64,000 nt of DNA from Eleginops maclovinus (GCF_036324505.1 NC_086369.1:17219020-17283019); one strand, 5' to 3'; counted from the stretch's first letter, positions 25,501 through 59,070 are shown. Program-made: numbers and translations. The notes: a model not told the origin generated them from the sequence alone.

Positions 25501-26022
25501 ATGAATGGAGAATCCGTGTGGAGAGCAATGGCGGCGTCCGGTATCGTGGGGTCGAGCCAAGTCTCCGTGAAAACCAAAACATTACAGGTCTTAATGTCCC
25601 CGTTGAAAAGCCACCCTGCTACGGAGTTCGTCCAGCTTATTATCCAGGGATTGGACATTTGCCAGAAGTAAACTCGGTAGAGGAGGCCTGTTTTCACGTT
25701 TCCTCAGCCTGACCAGGAACCCCGGCCCGGGAACCTCGTGGTCCTCTTCCTCCTGCGCTCCACATGTAGAGCTCCAGCAGGTAAAAACACGGAGACTCTC
25801 CATTGTTTGCAGGTCGTCGTGGATTATTGCTGTCCACCAGCGACCTGATGTGTAAAAGTTGTTCTCTATCATATTGGATGATAGGGCTCGCTTGGGCGGT
25901 TTGCATGTTGCAAAAAAAAGTTAAAAACAACCAACAAAGTAAAACAATAAAAACACTAAGATGTGGAGTTGTTGAGGAGCTCGAGACACGGCAGCCATCC
26001 TCGGCGCCATCTTGCTCCACAA
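22580..26022 (-). mobile_element. L2-clade LINE, near full length, half of it low fidelity
   Basis: Read on the minus strand, the 5' end is at about 26,022 and the 3' end at about 22,580. The 3' part corresponds in order to the clean copy at 51,930-53,185, including the region around the FADD catalytic motif (near 23,710-23,722) and the TCCTCCAACAACTCAAC word near the 3' end. The 5' 700 bp is clean and encodes an AP-endonuclease-type domain. About 3.4 kb in all. The 5' end abuts a Tx1-like LINE head to head. The clade is assigned from the FADD and [15 protein letters not shown] motifs of the clean copy; a related CR1-group clade is possible. Confidence 0.8.
25321..26020 (-). pseudogene. Endonuclease part of L2-type LINE ORF2, frameshifted
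   Basis: Minus-strand coding pieces in three frames read in order: LLANVQSLDNKLDELRSRV (about 25,640), VLVFTETWLDPTIPDAA (about 25,550) and KGGGVCFMINNNWC (about 25,450), ending in CRPFYLPREF. These are typical words of the endonuclease domain of fish CR1/L2-group LINEs. Two frameshifts, near 25,600 and 25,520, lie in clean sequence, so this copy is dead. Further downstream the frame is lost in low-fidelity sequence. An AAGATGGCG motif at 26,005-26,013 (minus strand) marks the 5' end. Confidence 0.8.
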
Positions 26023-29000
26023 GCAGTCTTAGGCAGTGGTGGGACCATGGTAAGACTGAGATAAGAATGCTCTGTCAACAGCACACCCTCAATGTCACAC
26101 AGGACAACATCAGATCCACGAAAGACCTGGAGAGTGATATAGTGGAACTAGAAACAATAAGCGAGTCCACAGGAGATCGAGGATATATTGAAATCCTCAA
26201 AGAGAAAAAGATGGCTCTAGCCAGCCTGCTGGACGTTACAGTTCAGGGTGCACTGGTCAGGTCCCGGTTTTTAAACATAAACAAGATGGATGCTCCCACT
26301 AGTTTCTTCTTCGGCTTGGAGAAAAAGAATGGACAGAGGCGGGTAATCCACTCACTGCTGTCAGACACAGGGCAGGAACTAACAGAGCCAAGCCAGATCA
26401 GGAGGCCAGCTGTGAGCTTTTATTCCACCCTCTACACGAGTGAGTATAATGAGGACGAAACGCTCTGAGGAGTTTTGTGCAGAACTACCTCAGGTCTCTA
26501 AAGAGGCCAACTCACAGCTCGCAGGGCCGTTGACAACGCAGGAGTTGCAGGCCGCACTGCAAGGCATGCAGGGACAGCGGGCTCCTGGTATCGACGGCCT
26601 CTCGGTTGAGTTTTTTAAAGCGCATTGGGACATCTTGTCTCATGACCTGTTAGACGTTTTTAAGGAGAGTCTGGCCTTTGGCTCTATGCCAATGTCCTGC
26701 AGCAGAGCGGTGATCACGCTGCTGCCAAAAAAAGGGAACTTGCAGGACATCAAAAACTGGCGCCCTGTGTCTTTGCTGTGTGTGGATTACAAGCTTCTAT
26801 CCAAGGCTTTGGCCACCAGGTTGGGGAGAGCTATTGAGCTGGTCATCCATCGGGACCAGACCTACTGTGTGCCCGGCAGGTCCATGGTGGACAATGTTCA
26901 CCTGATTCGAGATGTTTTGGAGGTCTCCAGCTCATTGGGCATTGATACTGGTCTGATTTCTCTAGATCAGGAAAAGGCTTTTGACCGCGTTGAGCACAGC
27001 TTCCTCTGGAAAGTAATGGAGAAGTTTGGGTTCAGCGATGGTTTCATAGCTAAGATCAAAGTCTTGTACAATAAGATTGAGAGTGTGCTGAAGTTCAACG
27101 GTGGGCTGTGTGCTCCTTTTAGAGTGTGTAGAGGGGTCCGGCAGGGCTGTGCTCTGTCTGGGATGCTCTATGCACTCTACCTAGAACCCCTCCTCTGCAA
27201 AATACGCTCTAAACTGCAAGGGCTGTTTTTACCTGGTTTTAATGGAAGCACGGTTTTATCTGCGTATGCGGACGACATCGCTGTTTTTATTAGTGACCAG
27301 AGGGATGCAGACATTTTAACCAATACTGTGACAGATTTTGGTTCAGCATCGGCAGCGAGGGTCAATTGGAAGAAGAGTGAGGCCCTCGCTGTCGGTGAGT
27401 GGCGTGGCGGTCTCCCAGTTCTTCCCCAGGGAATGACATGGAAAAGAGATAGCATAAAGTACCTGGGGGTGTTCGTAGGGAACACACATATAGTCCAGAA
27501 GAACTGGGAGAACGTCACAGAGAAGATTGAGGAAAAACTGTCCAAATGGAAGTGGCTGCTCCCGCAGATGTCTTTTAAAGGTAGAGTTTTGGTTTTAAAC
27601 AACCTTGTGGCATCCCAACTGTGGCACCGCCTTACCTGTGTAGACCCTCCCTCAGGCCTACTGGCCCAAATACAAAAGAGATTGGTAGATTTCTTTTGGG
27701 ATGGGCTACAGTGGGTGCCACAGGGGGTGCTGTTTTTACCTAGAGAGGAGGGGGGACAGGGCCTTGTCCACCTGGCCAGCCGAACAGCCACTTTTAGAGT
27801 GCAGTTTCTGCAAAGGTATCTTACCGGCCCGGCCGATTTGGTGTGGAGAGATGTGAGCAGCTGCATTCTAAGACGCGTGAGTAACCTGGGGCTGGATGCT
27901 GCTCTGTTTTTAACTGATTGAACCATTCTAAAGTTAAGTGGGTTACCTCCCTTTTATCAAGGTGTTTTTAAGTCTTGGGCCCTTTTTAACCATAGAAGGT
28001 GTCCAAAGACTGACTCTCTGCACTGGTTGTTAAAAGAGCCTCTGATTCATGGAGCCAGGCTGGACGTTAGCTGCAGCGAGACACCAGGACTGGCGGTGGT
28101 GCTGCGCAGATCTGGGACCCTGAGCCTTCAGCAGGTGGTGGAAGCAGCGGGGCCGGAGCTGAGCGATGCCCGGGCCTTGGGCTCTCTGCTGGGTCTACAC
28201 TCTGTCCGGGTGGCCCAGAGGATCCTGCAACTCTGGAGCCGGAGCCTCTGCGCTGAGGAGCAGAGACTGTTAAGGAGCTACGGACAGGGCAGAGCCAAAC
28301 CAGACCCAACAGACCCTTTCCCGGAGATATACCTTAGCCCAGGGCTCGGAGAGCTAACGGGCCCCCTGCTCAAGGTTGCAAACCCAGAGAAAATGACCAT
28401 ACACAAAGCTGACAAAAAGACTATATACATGAACATTGTAAAAACCATAAACAAAAATGGACTGAAGGACAGGGCCTCCACTGTGTGGAGCACTAGACTG
28501 GGTGCCGGAAACGGACCAGGCCCACAGTGGAGGAGTCTGTACAAACCTCCCTTAAAGAAACGTACTGCCGACCTCCAGTGGAGAATTGTACACGGCGCTA
28601 TCGCCTCCAATTCTTTTATCTCCGTCATTAATCCTGCTGTCAGTAACAACTGTCCATTTTGTGGTTTTAGAGAGACTGTTTTCCATGTGTTTACAGAGTG
28701 CCAGAGACTCACGGGTTTCTTCTCTCTGTTAACATTGGTTTTTAGTCTTTTTAGTATAGCTTTTACAGAGAGCGTGTTTATCATGGGAGCGCCATACAGA
28801 AAGACAAGCAAGGAAAAGTGTCAGCTCCTAAACTACCTCTCTGGTGAAGCTAAAATGGCTATATACCTAAGTAGGAAGAACAGAGTGGAAAACAGAAAGG
28901 GACAAGAAGCAAAAGCGATCTGGCTGTGCAACATCAGAGCCAGACTCTGGCTAGAGCATCGTTTTTATAAAAACATCGGGGACTTGGAAGCTTTTAAACA

Positions 29001-29170
29001 ACGGTGGTGTTATGAAGATATTGTATGTTCTGTGGTTAATGATGATTTGCACTTTACACAGTTTTTTAAGGCTTAGCTTTTTTATTTACCTATTCTAGGT
29101 AAATGGATTTTTGTTGTATTTGATGTAAATGTACTTGATATAAACCTGTAATAAAGTGTTTTTGTAAAAG
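26023..29170 (+). mobile_element. Tx1-like L1-clade LINE, 5' truncated
   Basis: A LINE fragment of about 3.15 kb. It begins inside ORF2 between the endonuclease and reverse transcriptase domains (SLRQWWDHGK at 26,025), so the 5' UTR, ORF1 and endonuclease are missing. The 3' UTR follows the stop at 29,076, has AATAAA at about 29,151 and ends near a (TTC)n tract at 29,179-29,198. Sequence quality is normal. The truncated 5' end meets the 5' end of an opposite-strand L2-type LINE at about 26,022. Confidence 0.88.
26025..29076 (+). pseudogene. Tx1-like LINE ORF2 (reverse transcriptase to C-terminal zinc knuckle), broken
   Basis: Encodes the reverse transcriptase and C-terminal part of a LINE polyprotein that copies its own RNA at a nicked chromosomal target. 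Visible in order: the linker before RT (to about 26,450); RT motifs APGIDGLSVEFFK, LISLDQEKAFDRVEHSF and the catalytic AYADDIAVF (YADD at 27,265-27,276); a thumb region; and a C-terminal CPFC...HVFTEC knuckle near 28,650-28,695. Two lesions: a frameshift near 26,450, where frames ending at 26,468 and starting upstream overlap, and an in-frame TGA at 27,919-27,921, after which the same frame stays open to 29,076. The rest is well kept, so the insertion is fairly young. Confidence 0.88.
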
Positions 29171-29506
29171 TCAAAAAGTCTTCTTCTTCTTCTTCTTCGT
29201 TAAATGATGGTGATGGTGATGATGATTTCTCCTGATTCCCCACTGAACACACAGATCTGAGTTGTAGGGTTTATGCATGAGGTCCATTGTGAGCCCTGTT
29301 GAGAATTAAACAGACTGCTGTAGCTGCGTCTGAATACTCATCCTCAGGAGGGGAGAACACACACGTATGAAACACCGTGCAGCAGAATGTGTGTGTGAGT
29401 GTCAGCCCCTCCGGCCTGCTGCCTGTTAATTAGCAGCAAAGCTCTCTGACGCTAAATTGATTTTTAATTGTTCAGTCCCTGCATCCATCCACGTGGCCCA
29501 CTCTCT

Positions 29507-29684
<178 letters not shown>

Positions 29685-29787
29685 ACGATGGAGAGGAGGA
29701 CAATCATTGGTGGAGCTGTAATTGTAGAAATGTTTTTTGTTACACTTGTTGTGTATGAATCAGATGTTTTCATTATGTATAGTGAGG

Positions 29788-29789
<2 letters not shown>

Positions 29790-29818
<29 letters not shown>

Positions 29819-29926
29819 AGAGTGTGTGTGTGTTCTAACTGCTCTAACACACACTGAGCTTGGAGGAGGTGAAGCTCTTTAAAAAAAATCAATCAGACAA
29901 AATGGTAGAGATGGCAGGAGATAATG

Positions 29927-29976
<50 letters not shown>

Positions 29977-30057
29977 CCTTTAAACACGGCCTGCACAACA
30001 TTCAGCTACGGAGAAACCCTGACCTTTGTAGAACCATTACAGGAGCCTCTAATCTGA

Positions 30058-30138
<81 letters not shown>

Positions 30139-30175
30139 TGTATGTAGAACTCCTTCAGAATGCTCCTATTGCTTT

Positions 30176-30210
<35 letters not shown>
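29790..30210. repeat. Cluster of GT and CA microsatellites
   Basis: GT runs at about 29,790-29,817, 29,928-29,974 and 30,178-30,210 and a CA run at about 30,059-30,138, separated by short unique stretches of 80-110 bp. Confidence 0.95.
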
Positions 30211-30211
<1 letters not shown>

Positions 30212-31059
30212 CTGGATCCCTGTATTGATTATCTTCTGTGCATTAGGGATAACTGGTGATGAAGCATGGAGTGAAACTGCATCGATTCACGCCAAACAGG
30301 ACATGTGACGAAGCCTCGTTAAACTCTCTCACACACACCTTTGTGTGAATAAATATTTAACCACCAGACACTTCCTGTTTATTCCTGCTGCAGGCTGCAT
30401 GGTGGTGCAGCAGCGCCTCCTGGTGGTGTTCACTCTGAGGGCTGCATGGAAGGTGCAGCAGTGAGGCCTGGTGGTGTTCCCTGTGCAGCTGCAGGCTGTC
30501 AGCAGGTCATATGGTGCACATTTAGTCCGATAGTTCAAATAACCACATATTAACCCTGTTTTGATATGAGATGATTTTAGTTTCACTTAAACAGTTTTAT
30601 AAATAATTCTGTTTCCTCTGACTTGTGGACACACCCTTCCGCATCTGCGCACGCAGCATCTCTGCTGTCTAGCACTAAACCGGAAGAAACACGTTCGGAG
30701 GTCAAAATAAAAGCCTCTTTATTTTAGTGTAAAGATGAAGATCCCCCAGTAAGAGAGCTATGAAACCATCACTGTGACAAACAGAGACATGACTGAAATA
30801 ACTTTGATTAGTTAAAGTCATGAATGAATAAAAAGATTACTTAATTATAGCATTTTAACATTTTTTAAATATTTACATAAAAACTATAACTGCCTTTAAA
30901 ACACTTTAAAAACATGCCTGTTAAACTGCTCTTCTCCGACTTCCTTTGGGTCTTGTATTATGTATTACGGGTCTTCCTTTTTACCTTTAATTAGTGTTTC
31001 TAATGTTGTCTCTCAGCTTGTCATATAGAAGTGTTGAGAGGATGAACAACAGTCCTTAT
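30211..31059. other. Unique sequence upstream of snx7
   Basis: No reading frame of note. Includes a short imperfect direct repeat around CCTCCTGGTGGTGTTC / GGCCTGGTGGTGTTCC (30,415-30,480), a CCGGAAG ETS-like site near 30,680, and an AT-rich stretch at 30,780-30,960. Confidence 0.5.
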
Positions 31060-31263
31060 AACCAATGGTTGGAGTGCGGGCTTTTATTGTGAAGGCATTG
31101 GGCGGAAGTGCGGCTGTGGCGGGTGTCACTCTTCTGGCTGGAGATTTCCCTGAAGTTGCACAGTCTGTGTGGAGTTTTCCTCGGAGTTTCTGTGAATTCC
31201 TCTGAGTTCCCCTCGGTGTTTCCTCCAGCTGCCTGCAGGCTCTCTGCTTGCTGCTGGACAGAG
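31060..31263 (+). promoter_or_regulatory. snx7: Probable snx7 core promoter and 5' UTR
   Basis: About 160 bp before the start codon, ATTGGGCGGAAGTG (from about 31,098) combines an inverted CCAAT box, a GC-box core and an ETS-type GGAAGTG. This is a common TATA-less housekeeping promoter set. No ATG is seen between it and the chosen start at 31,264. The transcription start is not visible directly; placing it near 31,100-31,150 is inference. Confidence 0.5.
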
Positions 31264-39835
<8,572 letters not shown>

Positions 39836-40564
39836 AGAGAGTCCTTCTCTAACATCCGAACACAGACTCTGAAGCTGACCTGCGTGATGTACGAAACAAG
39901 CGCCTCTCTCCCCCTTCTCCTGTTCTCTGATGGTCACTACAGCCCACCCTGATCCAAAGACCCTCACCCTGCGGTGTGCTCTCGCTGTGCAGCGGCACAC
40001 GCTAACACACGTTATCAGCCGTTATCACACGCTATCACACACTAACACCCGCTAACACATGTTCTTCCAGCTCCACTCTTCTTCGTTTGCGTTGTTGTTG
40101 GTAGACCCAGTCTCTCTTGTTGCTCTTTTTCCAAATGAATGCTACCTAAATGCTAAGCTAACATCAAAGAAGTCAAAGCTAATGGCCTTATCATCAGGAC
40201 TGGGAGACTGTGGCTTCATGAGACGAGAGTATGTCTCATGTAATGTGACACATGTTGTCAAACCACCGCTGTAGAGCCGCTGAGTCCAGACACTACACAT
40301 GATGTTAGCGACGTTAGCATGCAGCAAAGGAAGCTTCAAACTGCTTCATTTCAGATGACTTGTCTGAGGGAAATCACAATTCGCTTTATCGTGCAGCAGT
40401 GTCTGCACACCGTCACATCTCACACTTCACCGTCACATCTCACACTGATCCATGCAGTAAATAATATTTAATAATAATAGTACACACACCTGTCGGGTCA
40501 GGTCTGCTGTTCTTAACAGTTTACTGAGGAGGAATCAGCCTGTGTGTATTACATTTCCTTATGA

Positions 40565-40728
<164 letters not shown>

Positions 40729-40796
40729 CAGATGTTTTCTGTTTCTGTTTGATCTTTTTTGAACTTGTTAATGAATGAAAGTGATTTCCAGATAAT

Positions 40797-40802
40797 AATA
40801 AA
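40797..40802 (+). terminator. snx7: Probable snx7 poly(A) signal
   Basis: AATAAA in AATAATAAAGATG, about 960 bp after the stop codon and before a pyrimidine-rich stretch. No other plus-strand AATAAA occurs between it and the stop. Confidence 0.55.
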
Positions 40803-40844
40803 GATGAGATGATACACAGAGTCAGCTTCAGTCTGTAAAGTCTC

Positions 40845-40975
40845 TGCTCCTCCTACTCTCCTCCTCCTCATCCTCCTTCTCCTCCTCCTGTTCTCTCCTT
40901 CACTCCTCTCCTCCTCCTCTTCCTTCTCCTGTTCTCTCCTTCTCTCCTCTCCTCCTCTTTCTTCTCCTCATGGTA
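40845..40975. repeat. Pyrimidine-rich CTC/TTC low-complexity tract
   Basis: CTCCTCCTC, TTCTCCT and CTCTCC words only, between the two convergent genes. Confidence 0.85.
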
Positions 40976-41455
40976 TCTACTGTCCATACAGTGATGTGTT
41001 CAGGATGAGCTCTGCATTAAAACTAACCCCCCCACATACCCACCTACACACTTAATCACATCAAACATGAAGCTCTGCACGAGGGGGGCGGGGGTTTGCT
41101 ACTGTTAGAGGGGGGGCTACTTCAAGGGCAGTGTTCTGGTTCAGTCTCTACTGTCACTGTCACCATGCTTCAGAGGTCTGTCTCTTTTAACTGTTGAAGA
41201 CTCCTCATATAAACCTTATGTTAAGAGAGTATTGTCCTCATGCAGTACTGCAGCATCATGTGACCCCCCCCCAGTCATAGGAAGATGCCACCTGTAACAG
41301 GACACATAGGTAACAGCGTCTGTGATGGTGGATGTGTTTTTACTGAGGGTCTGATGTATGTGGAACCTTAAAATAATAAACTATCTCGTTGCACACGTTC
41401 CATATTTTCTTTGTTGAAAAAACTAACATAATATTCTTAGTTTGGTGTATGTGAG

Positions 41456-41672
41456 TATGTTGTTCCTCCCTCAGGTGCAGCCTTTCTCCTGCCTCTCTCC
41501 TCCCTCAGGTGCAGCCTCTCTCCTCCCTCAGGTGCAGCCTCAGGTGCAGCCTCTCTCCTCCCTCAGGTGCAGCCTCTCCCCTCCCTCAGGTGCAGCCTCT
41601 CTCCTCCCTCAGGTGCAGCCTCTCCCCTCCCTCAGGTGCAGCCTCAGGTGCATCTTCTCTCCTCTCTCAGGT
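41456..41672. repeat. 23-bp minisatellite between the genes
   Basis: About nine units of CTCCTCCCTCAGGTGCAGCC plus a short TCT spacer, with some shortened units. Each contains CCCTCAG|GTGCAG, which looks like an acceptor and a donor back to back. Confidence 0.92.
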
Positions 41673-41774
41673 GATCACAATCAGTAATCAGGAGCTGATA
41701 AAGTCCTGAGGATGTACAGCCTGAGCTCTTTCAGAGCTCTCTGTGTGTTCGCTGCAGTCTGTGTGAGACGTGGT

Positions 41775-41968
41775 TCTAGTTTGGATAGTGGTTTCAGTGT
41801 TTGGATACTGGTTCTAGTTTGGATAGTGGTTTCAGTGTTTGGATACTGGTTCTAGTTTGGATAGTGGTTTCAGTGTTTGGATACTGGTTCTAGTTTGGAT
41901 AGTGGTTTCAGTGTTTGGATACTGGTTCTAGTTTGGATAGTGGTTTCAGTGTTTGGATACTGGTCTCG
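41775..41968. repeat. 38-bp minisatellite between the genes
   Basis: About five units made of TGGTTCTAGTTTGGATAGTG and GTTTCAGTGTTTGGATAC. Nearly identical units, so recently amplified. Confidence 0.94.
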
Positions 41969-42235
41969 GTTTACGTTAACTTTTAACCGTTTCTTTTGTA
42001 ATAAAGTTGTTCTAATTTTGCCTTTAGTTTGTTTGGTGAATCGGCTGGTGCACCCTCTCTGTTTTAATCTATCATACAGCTCTTGCTTTTCCAAATCAGT
42101 TTCCTCTCTTTCTTCCCATGGTTATCTATGTTGTTCTTTCCCCCTACACTGAGGGTAAAGGAAAGTGTTGTAATGACATAATGCACATGACTACAGAAGA
42201 GACGCTGCGAGAACCACGTTGGACCCGTTTATGTC

Positions 42236-42241
42236 TTTATT
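42236..42241 (-). terminator. plppr5: Probable plppr5 poly(A) signal
   Basis: TTTATT on the plus strand, AATAAA in GAATAAAGACA on the minus strand. It is the best minus-strand signal downstream of the plppr5 stop. It implies a 3' UTR of about 3.1 kb; an earlier, unrecognised end is possible. Confidence 0.45.
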
Positions 42242-43112
42242 CAAAAGCTTTACATTTCTTATATTTTACAGTGTAAAAGAGCACAGTCTGAACTCAGCAT
42301 GAAAACAAGGGAAGATTTAGAAATAAAGAAGAAGTATATAAAAACAAAGAAGAGCAACAACATCCATAAACTGTTCCACCAGAACAAAGAAAGCACGTGA
42401 CGGAGGAGAGATATAAAGTGAATACATTTGTGAGACGAACATACTGCAGATAAGAACATCATTTATAAAATATCAACAGAACCATCAAGAAGACCACTGT
42501 CCACATAACGGAGGATAAAACAGGAACATATAGCTCATTAAAGACTTGAAGAAGCAGCTCTCTGAGGAGCGGGGCGGGAACACAGTGCACAGTCATAGGA
42601 AAATAGATAGCAGAACATTAAATATGACCCGAAGAAGACACAGATATAAGTCCTCTAAATATATTCGGGAGTGGAACATTTCTTTTAGTCCTGAAGCTTC
42701 AGTGTGTTTTCAGCAGCTCAAGAGTGATCATATAAAAATATACTTCTCACTGCCCCCCCCCCCCCCCACCCCCCTCCTGATGGGCCCCATGTTATTGCTA
42801 CAAACACCAGAAACAAATATTCAATATCCATCTTCATCCGTCACCAGCTTTAAGATACCAAATCAATAAAGCAGTTAAAGCTGCATTAATTCACTTCTGG
42901 CAACTAGTGGGCAGAACAAACATCCAAACAATGGTATTATAAATAAGAATAAAAGACCCTCTTTCTTTTCGTTCTGCTGTCTCATACTCACCCCCAGTGA
43001 TGTATGTAAACCGAGATATTCTATAAAACATTTAGAGTTTAAAACAGTCTTTTTCAGTAGATGGACGACATGTAGCGGGGACTGAATGTTAAAGCTTTGG
43101 TCTGAACGCTGA

Positions 43113-43358
43113 GCAGTGAACATATCTGTAACATCTGTAACGCTGAGCTGTGAACACATCTGTAACGCTGAGCTGTGAACACATCTGTAACGCTGAGCTG
43201 TGAACACATCTGTAACGCTGAGCTGTGAACACATCTGTAACGCTGAGCTGTGAACACATCTGTAACGCTGAGCTGTGAACACATCTGTAACGCTGAGCTG
43301 TGAACACATCTGTAACGCTGAGCTGTGTACACATCTGTAACGCTGGGCTGTGTATGCT
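43113..43358. repeat. 25-bp minisatellite
   Basis: About nine units of CGCTGAGCTGTGAACACATC plus TGTAA. Nearly identical. Minus-strand reading frames through it repeat with a 25-codon period and are by-products. Confidence 0.95.
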
Positions 43359-43959
43359 GTTACACACAGAATAAAAGGTGAATGTAGTCACACACTGGGT
43401 AAACGCCCAAAACATGACTTAATGCACTTTCAAGAGCGTTCTGAAATTCTGAGGCCAAACAAGAGTCAATCTGGCTTCCAAGTTTCTGTAAAGTGAAATA
43501 AATATGATGTTTTATGTGAGCCCAAATCTGAAGACTTCCACGTGATTCATCACGGTCAGAAGATCCTGAAACTCTGAGATGTGACGACTCTTCATGAAGG
43601 GACATGAACCTTAACCCTCAGTGTGTCCACACAGGAACCCTCCAAGACCCTCTCTTCTGAGACATTAATTCATCAGTGTGTGACTGCTAAGGAGACTAAC
43701 GTGAGTCTGAACACACTGAGGAAAAAAACACACACACATCTGAGAGAAAGTCACTGAGCCGATACACACTGAGACATGAGGAAACAAGAACACAACAGTG
43801 TGTGTGTAATAACACACGCCCTGAATCTCAGTGTGGCCTGTGAGGCCGCCGACCTGTGTGTCACCTTCACATCACCCACACTCACACACACACACACACA
43901 CTCACACACACTTGAACTGAAACAGAGGAGAGCAAGGTGTGATTGTCGGATGCAGAATA

Positions 43960-44930
43960 ATAGTGTGTAGGGTGTAGAGTGTGTAGAGTGTAGACTTTGT
44001 AGAGTGTGGAGACTTTGTAGAGTGTGTGGAGGGTGTAGAGTGTGTAGGGTGTAGAGTGTAGACTTTGTAGACTTTGTAAAGTGTGTGGAGTGTAGAATGT
44101 GTAGAGGGTGTAGAGGGTGTAGAGGGTGTAGAGTGTAGACTTTGTAGAGTGTGTAGAGTGTAGAGGGTGTAGAGAGTGTGTAGGGTGTGTAGAGTGTGTA
44201 GGGTGTGTAGAGTGTGTGGAGTGTAGAATGTGTAGAGTGTGTAGAGGGTGTAGAGGGTATAGAGTGTGTAGGGTGTAGGGTGTAGAGTGTGTAGAGTGTG
44301 TAGAGTGTAGACTGTGTAGAGTGTGTAGAGTGTAGACTGTGTAGAGTGTGTAGAGTGTAGACTTTGTAGAGTGTGTAGGGTGTGTAGAGTGTGTATGTAG
44401 AGTGTAGACTGTGTAGAGTGTGTGGAGTGTAGAATGTGTAGAGGGTAGACGTAGAGTGTGTAGAGGGTGTAGAGGGTGTAGAGGGTATAGAGTGTGTAGA
44501 GTGTGTAGAGTGTAGACTGTGTAGAGTGTGTAGAGTGTAGAGGGTGTAGAGAGTGTGTAGAGTGTGTAGAGTGTAGAGTGTAGACTTTGTAGAGTGTGTA
44601 GAGTGTAGAGTGTAGACTTTGGAGAGTGTGGAGGGTGTGGAGAGTGTGTAGAGTGTAGACTTTGTAGAGTGTGTAGAGTGTAGAGGGTGTAGAGAGTGTG
44701 TAGAGTGTGTAGGGTGTAGAGAGTGTGTAGGGTGTAGAGAGTGTGTAGAGTGTGTAGGGTGTAGAGTGTGTAGGGTGTAGAGAGTGTGTAGGGTGTAGAG
44801 AGTGTGTAGAGAGTGTGTAGAGAGTGTGTAGAGAGTGTGTAGAGTGTATAGAGTGTATAGAGTGTATAGAGTGTGTAGAGTGTATAGAGTGTATAGAGTG
44901 TGTAGGGTGTGTAGAGTGTGTGTAGACTTT
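43960..44930. repeat. Compound GTGTAGAGT minisatellite, about 1 kb
   Basis: Irregular tandem copies of GTGTAGAGTGT, GTAGAGGGT and TAGACTTTGTAGAGTGT. The minus-strand frames of 350-400 codons made of TLYTLHTL repeats are products of this array, not proteins. Confidence 0.95.
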
Positions 44931-45235
44931 GGCTGGAATATTGAACAATATCTCTGCTTCAATCATGTAGAATGGATTGAATGTCAGCCATGCTCACATG
45001 TTTCTGTAACAGCGTAAACAGGAAGTCGTTTTAAACCAACCCTCTGCACCGGCAAATTCTAACATCTGACATGAACATGGCTGACCTCTGCAGAGTATAC
45101 CAGGAACCCAGGACCAGAATCAGGGTCAGAATCAGGACCAGAATCAGGGTCAGTGCATAGATGGAGCCGGCTCCTCCCTCTCTCTTTTAAACACATAGAA
45201 TACAAGAAGCTGCAGGTGACAGCGTGCCTGATGGA

Positions 45236-45237
<2 letters not shown>

Positions 45238-45285
<48 letters not shown>
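45238..45285. repeat. (CA)n microsatellite
   Basis: About 24 CA units, 87 bp from the plppr5 stop codon. Confidence 0.95.
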
Positions 45286-45287
<2 letters not shown>

Positions 45288-45371
45288 GGTTTAGTGCTGC
45301 GTCGGGGTCAGTTGTGCTGGACTGTGAACAGCGTGGACGTCCAGTGGGTTTGCCACACGGCCGATTCCACG

Positions 45372-58727
<13,356 letters not shown>

Positions 58728-58980
58728 GATGCCGAGAGAGGGCGAGAGACATCAATCACAATACTGCATCTCCTCTCTCTCCTACCCAGCCTCCTCCCCT
58801 GAGCTGCAGACCCCCGCTGACCGCCTCATGTCAGCCCCCAAACCAAGACACAATCCACGGTCCTGCTTCGCTGCGGCTGCTGCGAGTGTGTGTGTGTGAG
58901 GAGATAGAGAGACGCAGAACGAAAGGGGGGAGGGAGAGACAGCCAGTGAAAGAGGAGGAGGGGCTAATCTAAGTGTGTGT
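58728..58980 (-). promoter_or_regulatory. plppr5: Probable plppr5 5' UTR and proximal promoter
   Basis: Sequence upstream of the start with several CpG (GCTTCGCTGCGGCTGCTGCG near 58,868), no TATA box seen. The transcription start cannot be placed; an extra 5' non-coding exon is possible. Confidence 0.35.
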
Positions 58981-59070
58981 GTTACTGTGTTTGTGAGAGT
59001 GAGGGAGAGGTGGAGGGATTCTGTGTTTATGGTAGTGTGTATGTGTGTTGTAATGTGTGTGTGTGTGTGT

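Larger units (their letters stand above)
42242..45371 (-). other. plppr5: Probable plppr5 3' UTR
   Basis: About 3.1 kb without a convincing gene on either strand, between the plppr5 stop codon and the likely poly(A) signal. It holds a 25-bp minisatellite (43,113-43,358), a large CTACACACTC-type array (43,960-44,930) and a CA run (45,238-45,285). Long UTRs are usual for neuronal membrane proteins of this family; the extent is inference. Confidence 0.45.

Noticed and set aside
43751..44966. Minus-strand frames of 350-400 codons rich in TLYTLHTL
   Set aside because: They are translations of the GTGTAGAGT minisatellite, open in several frames at once, without splice or promoter context.
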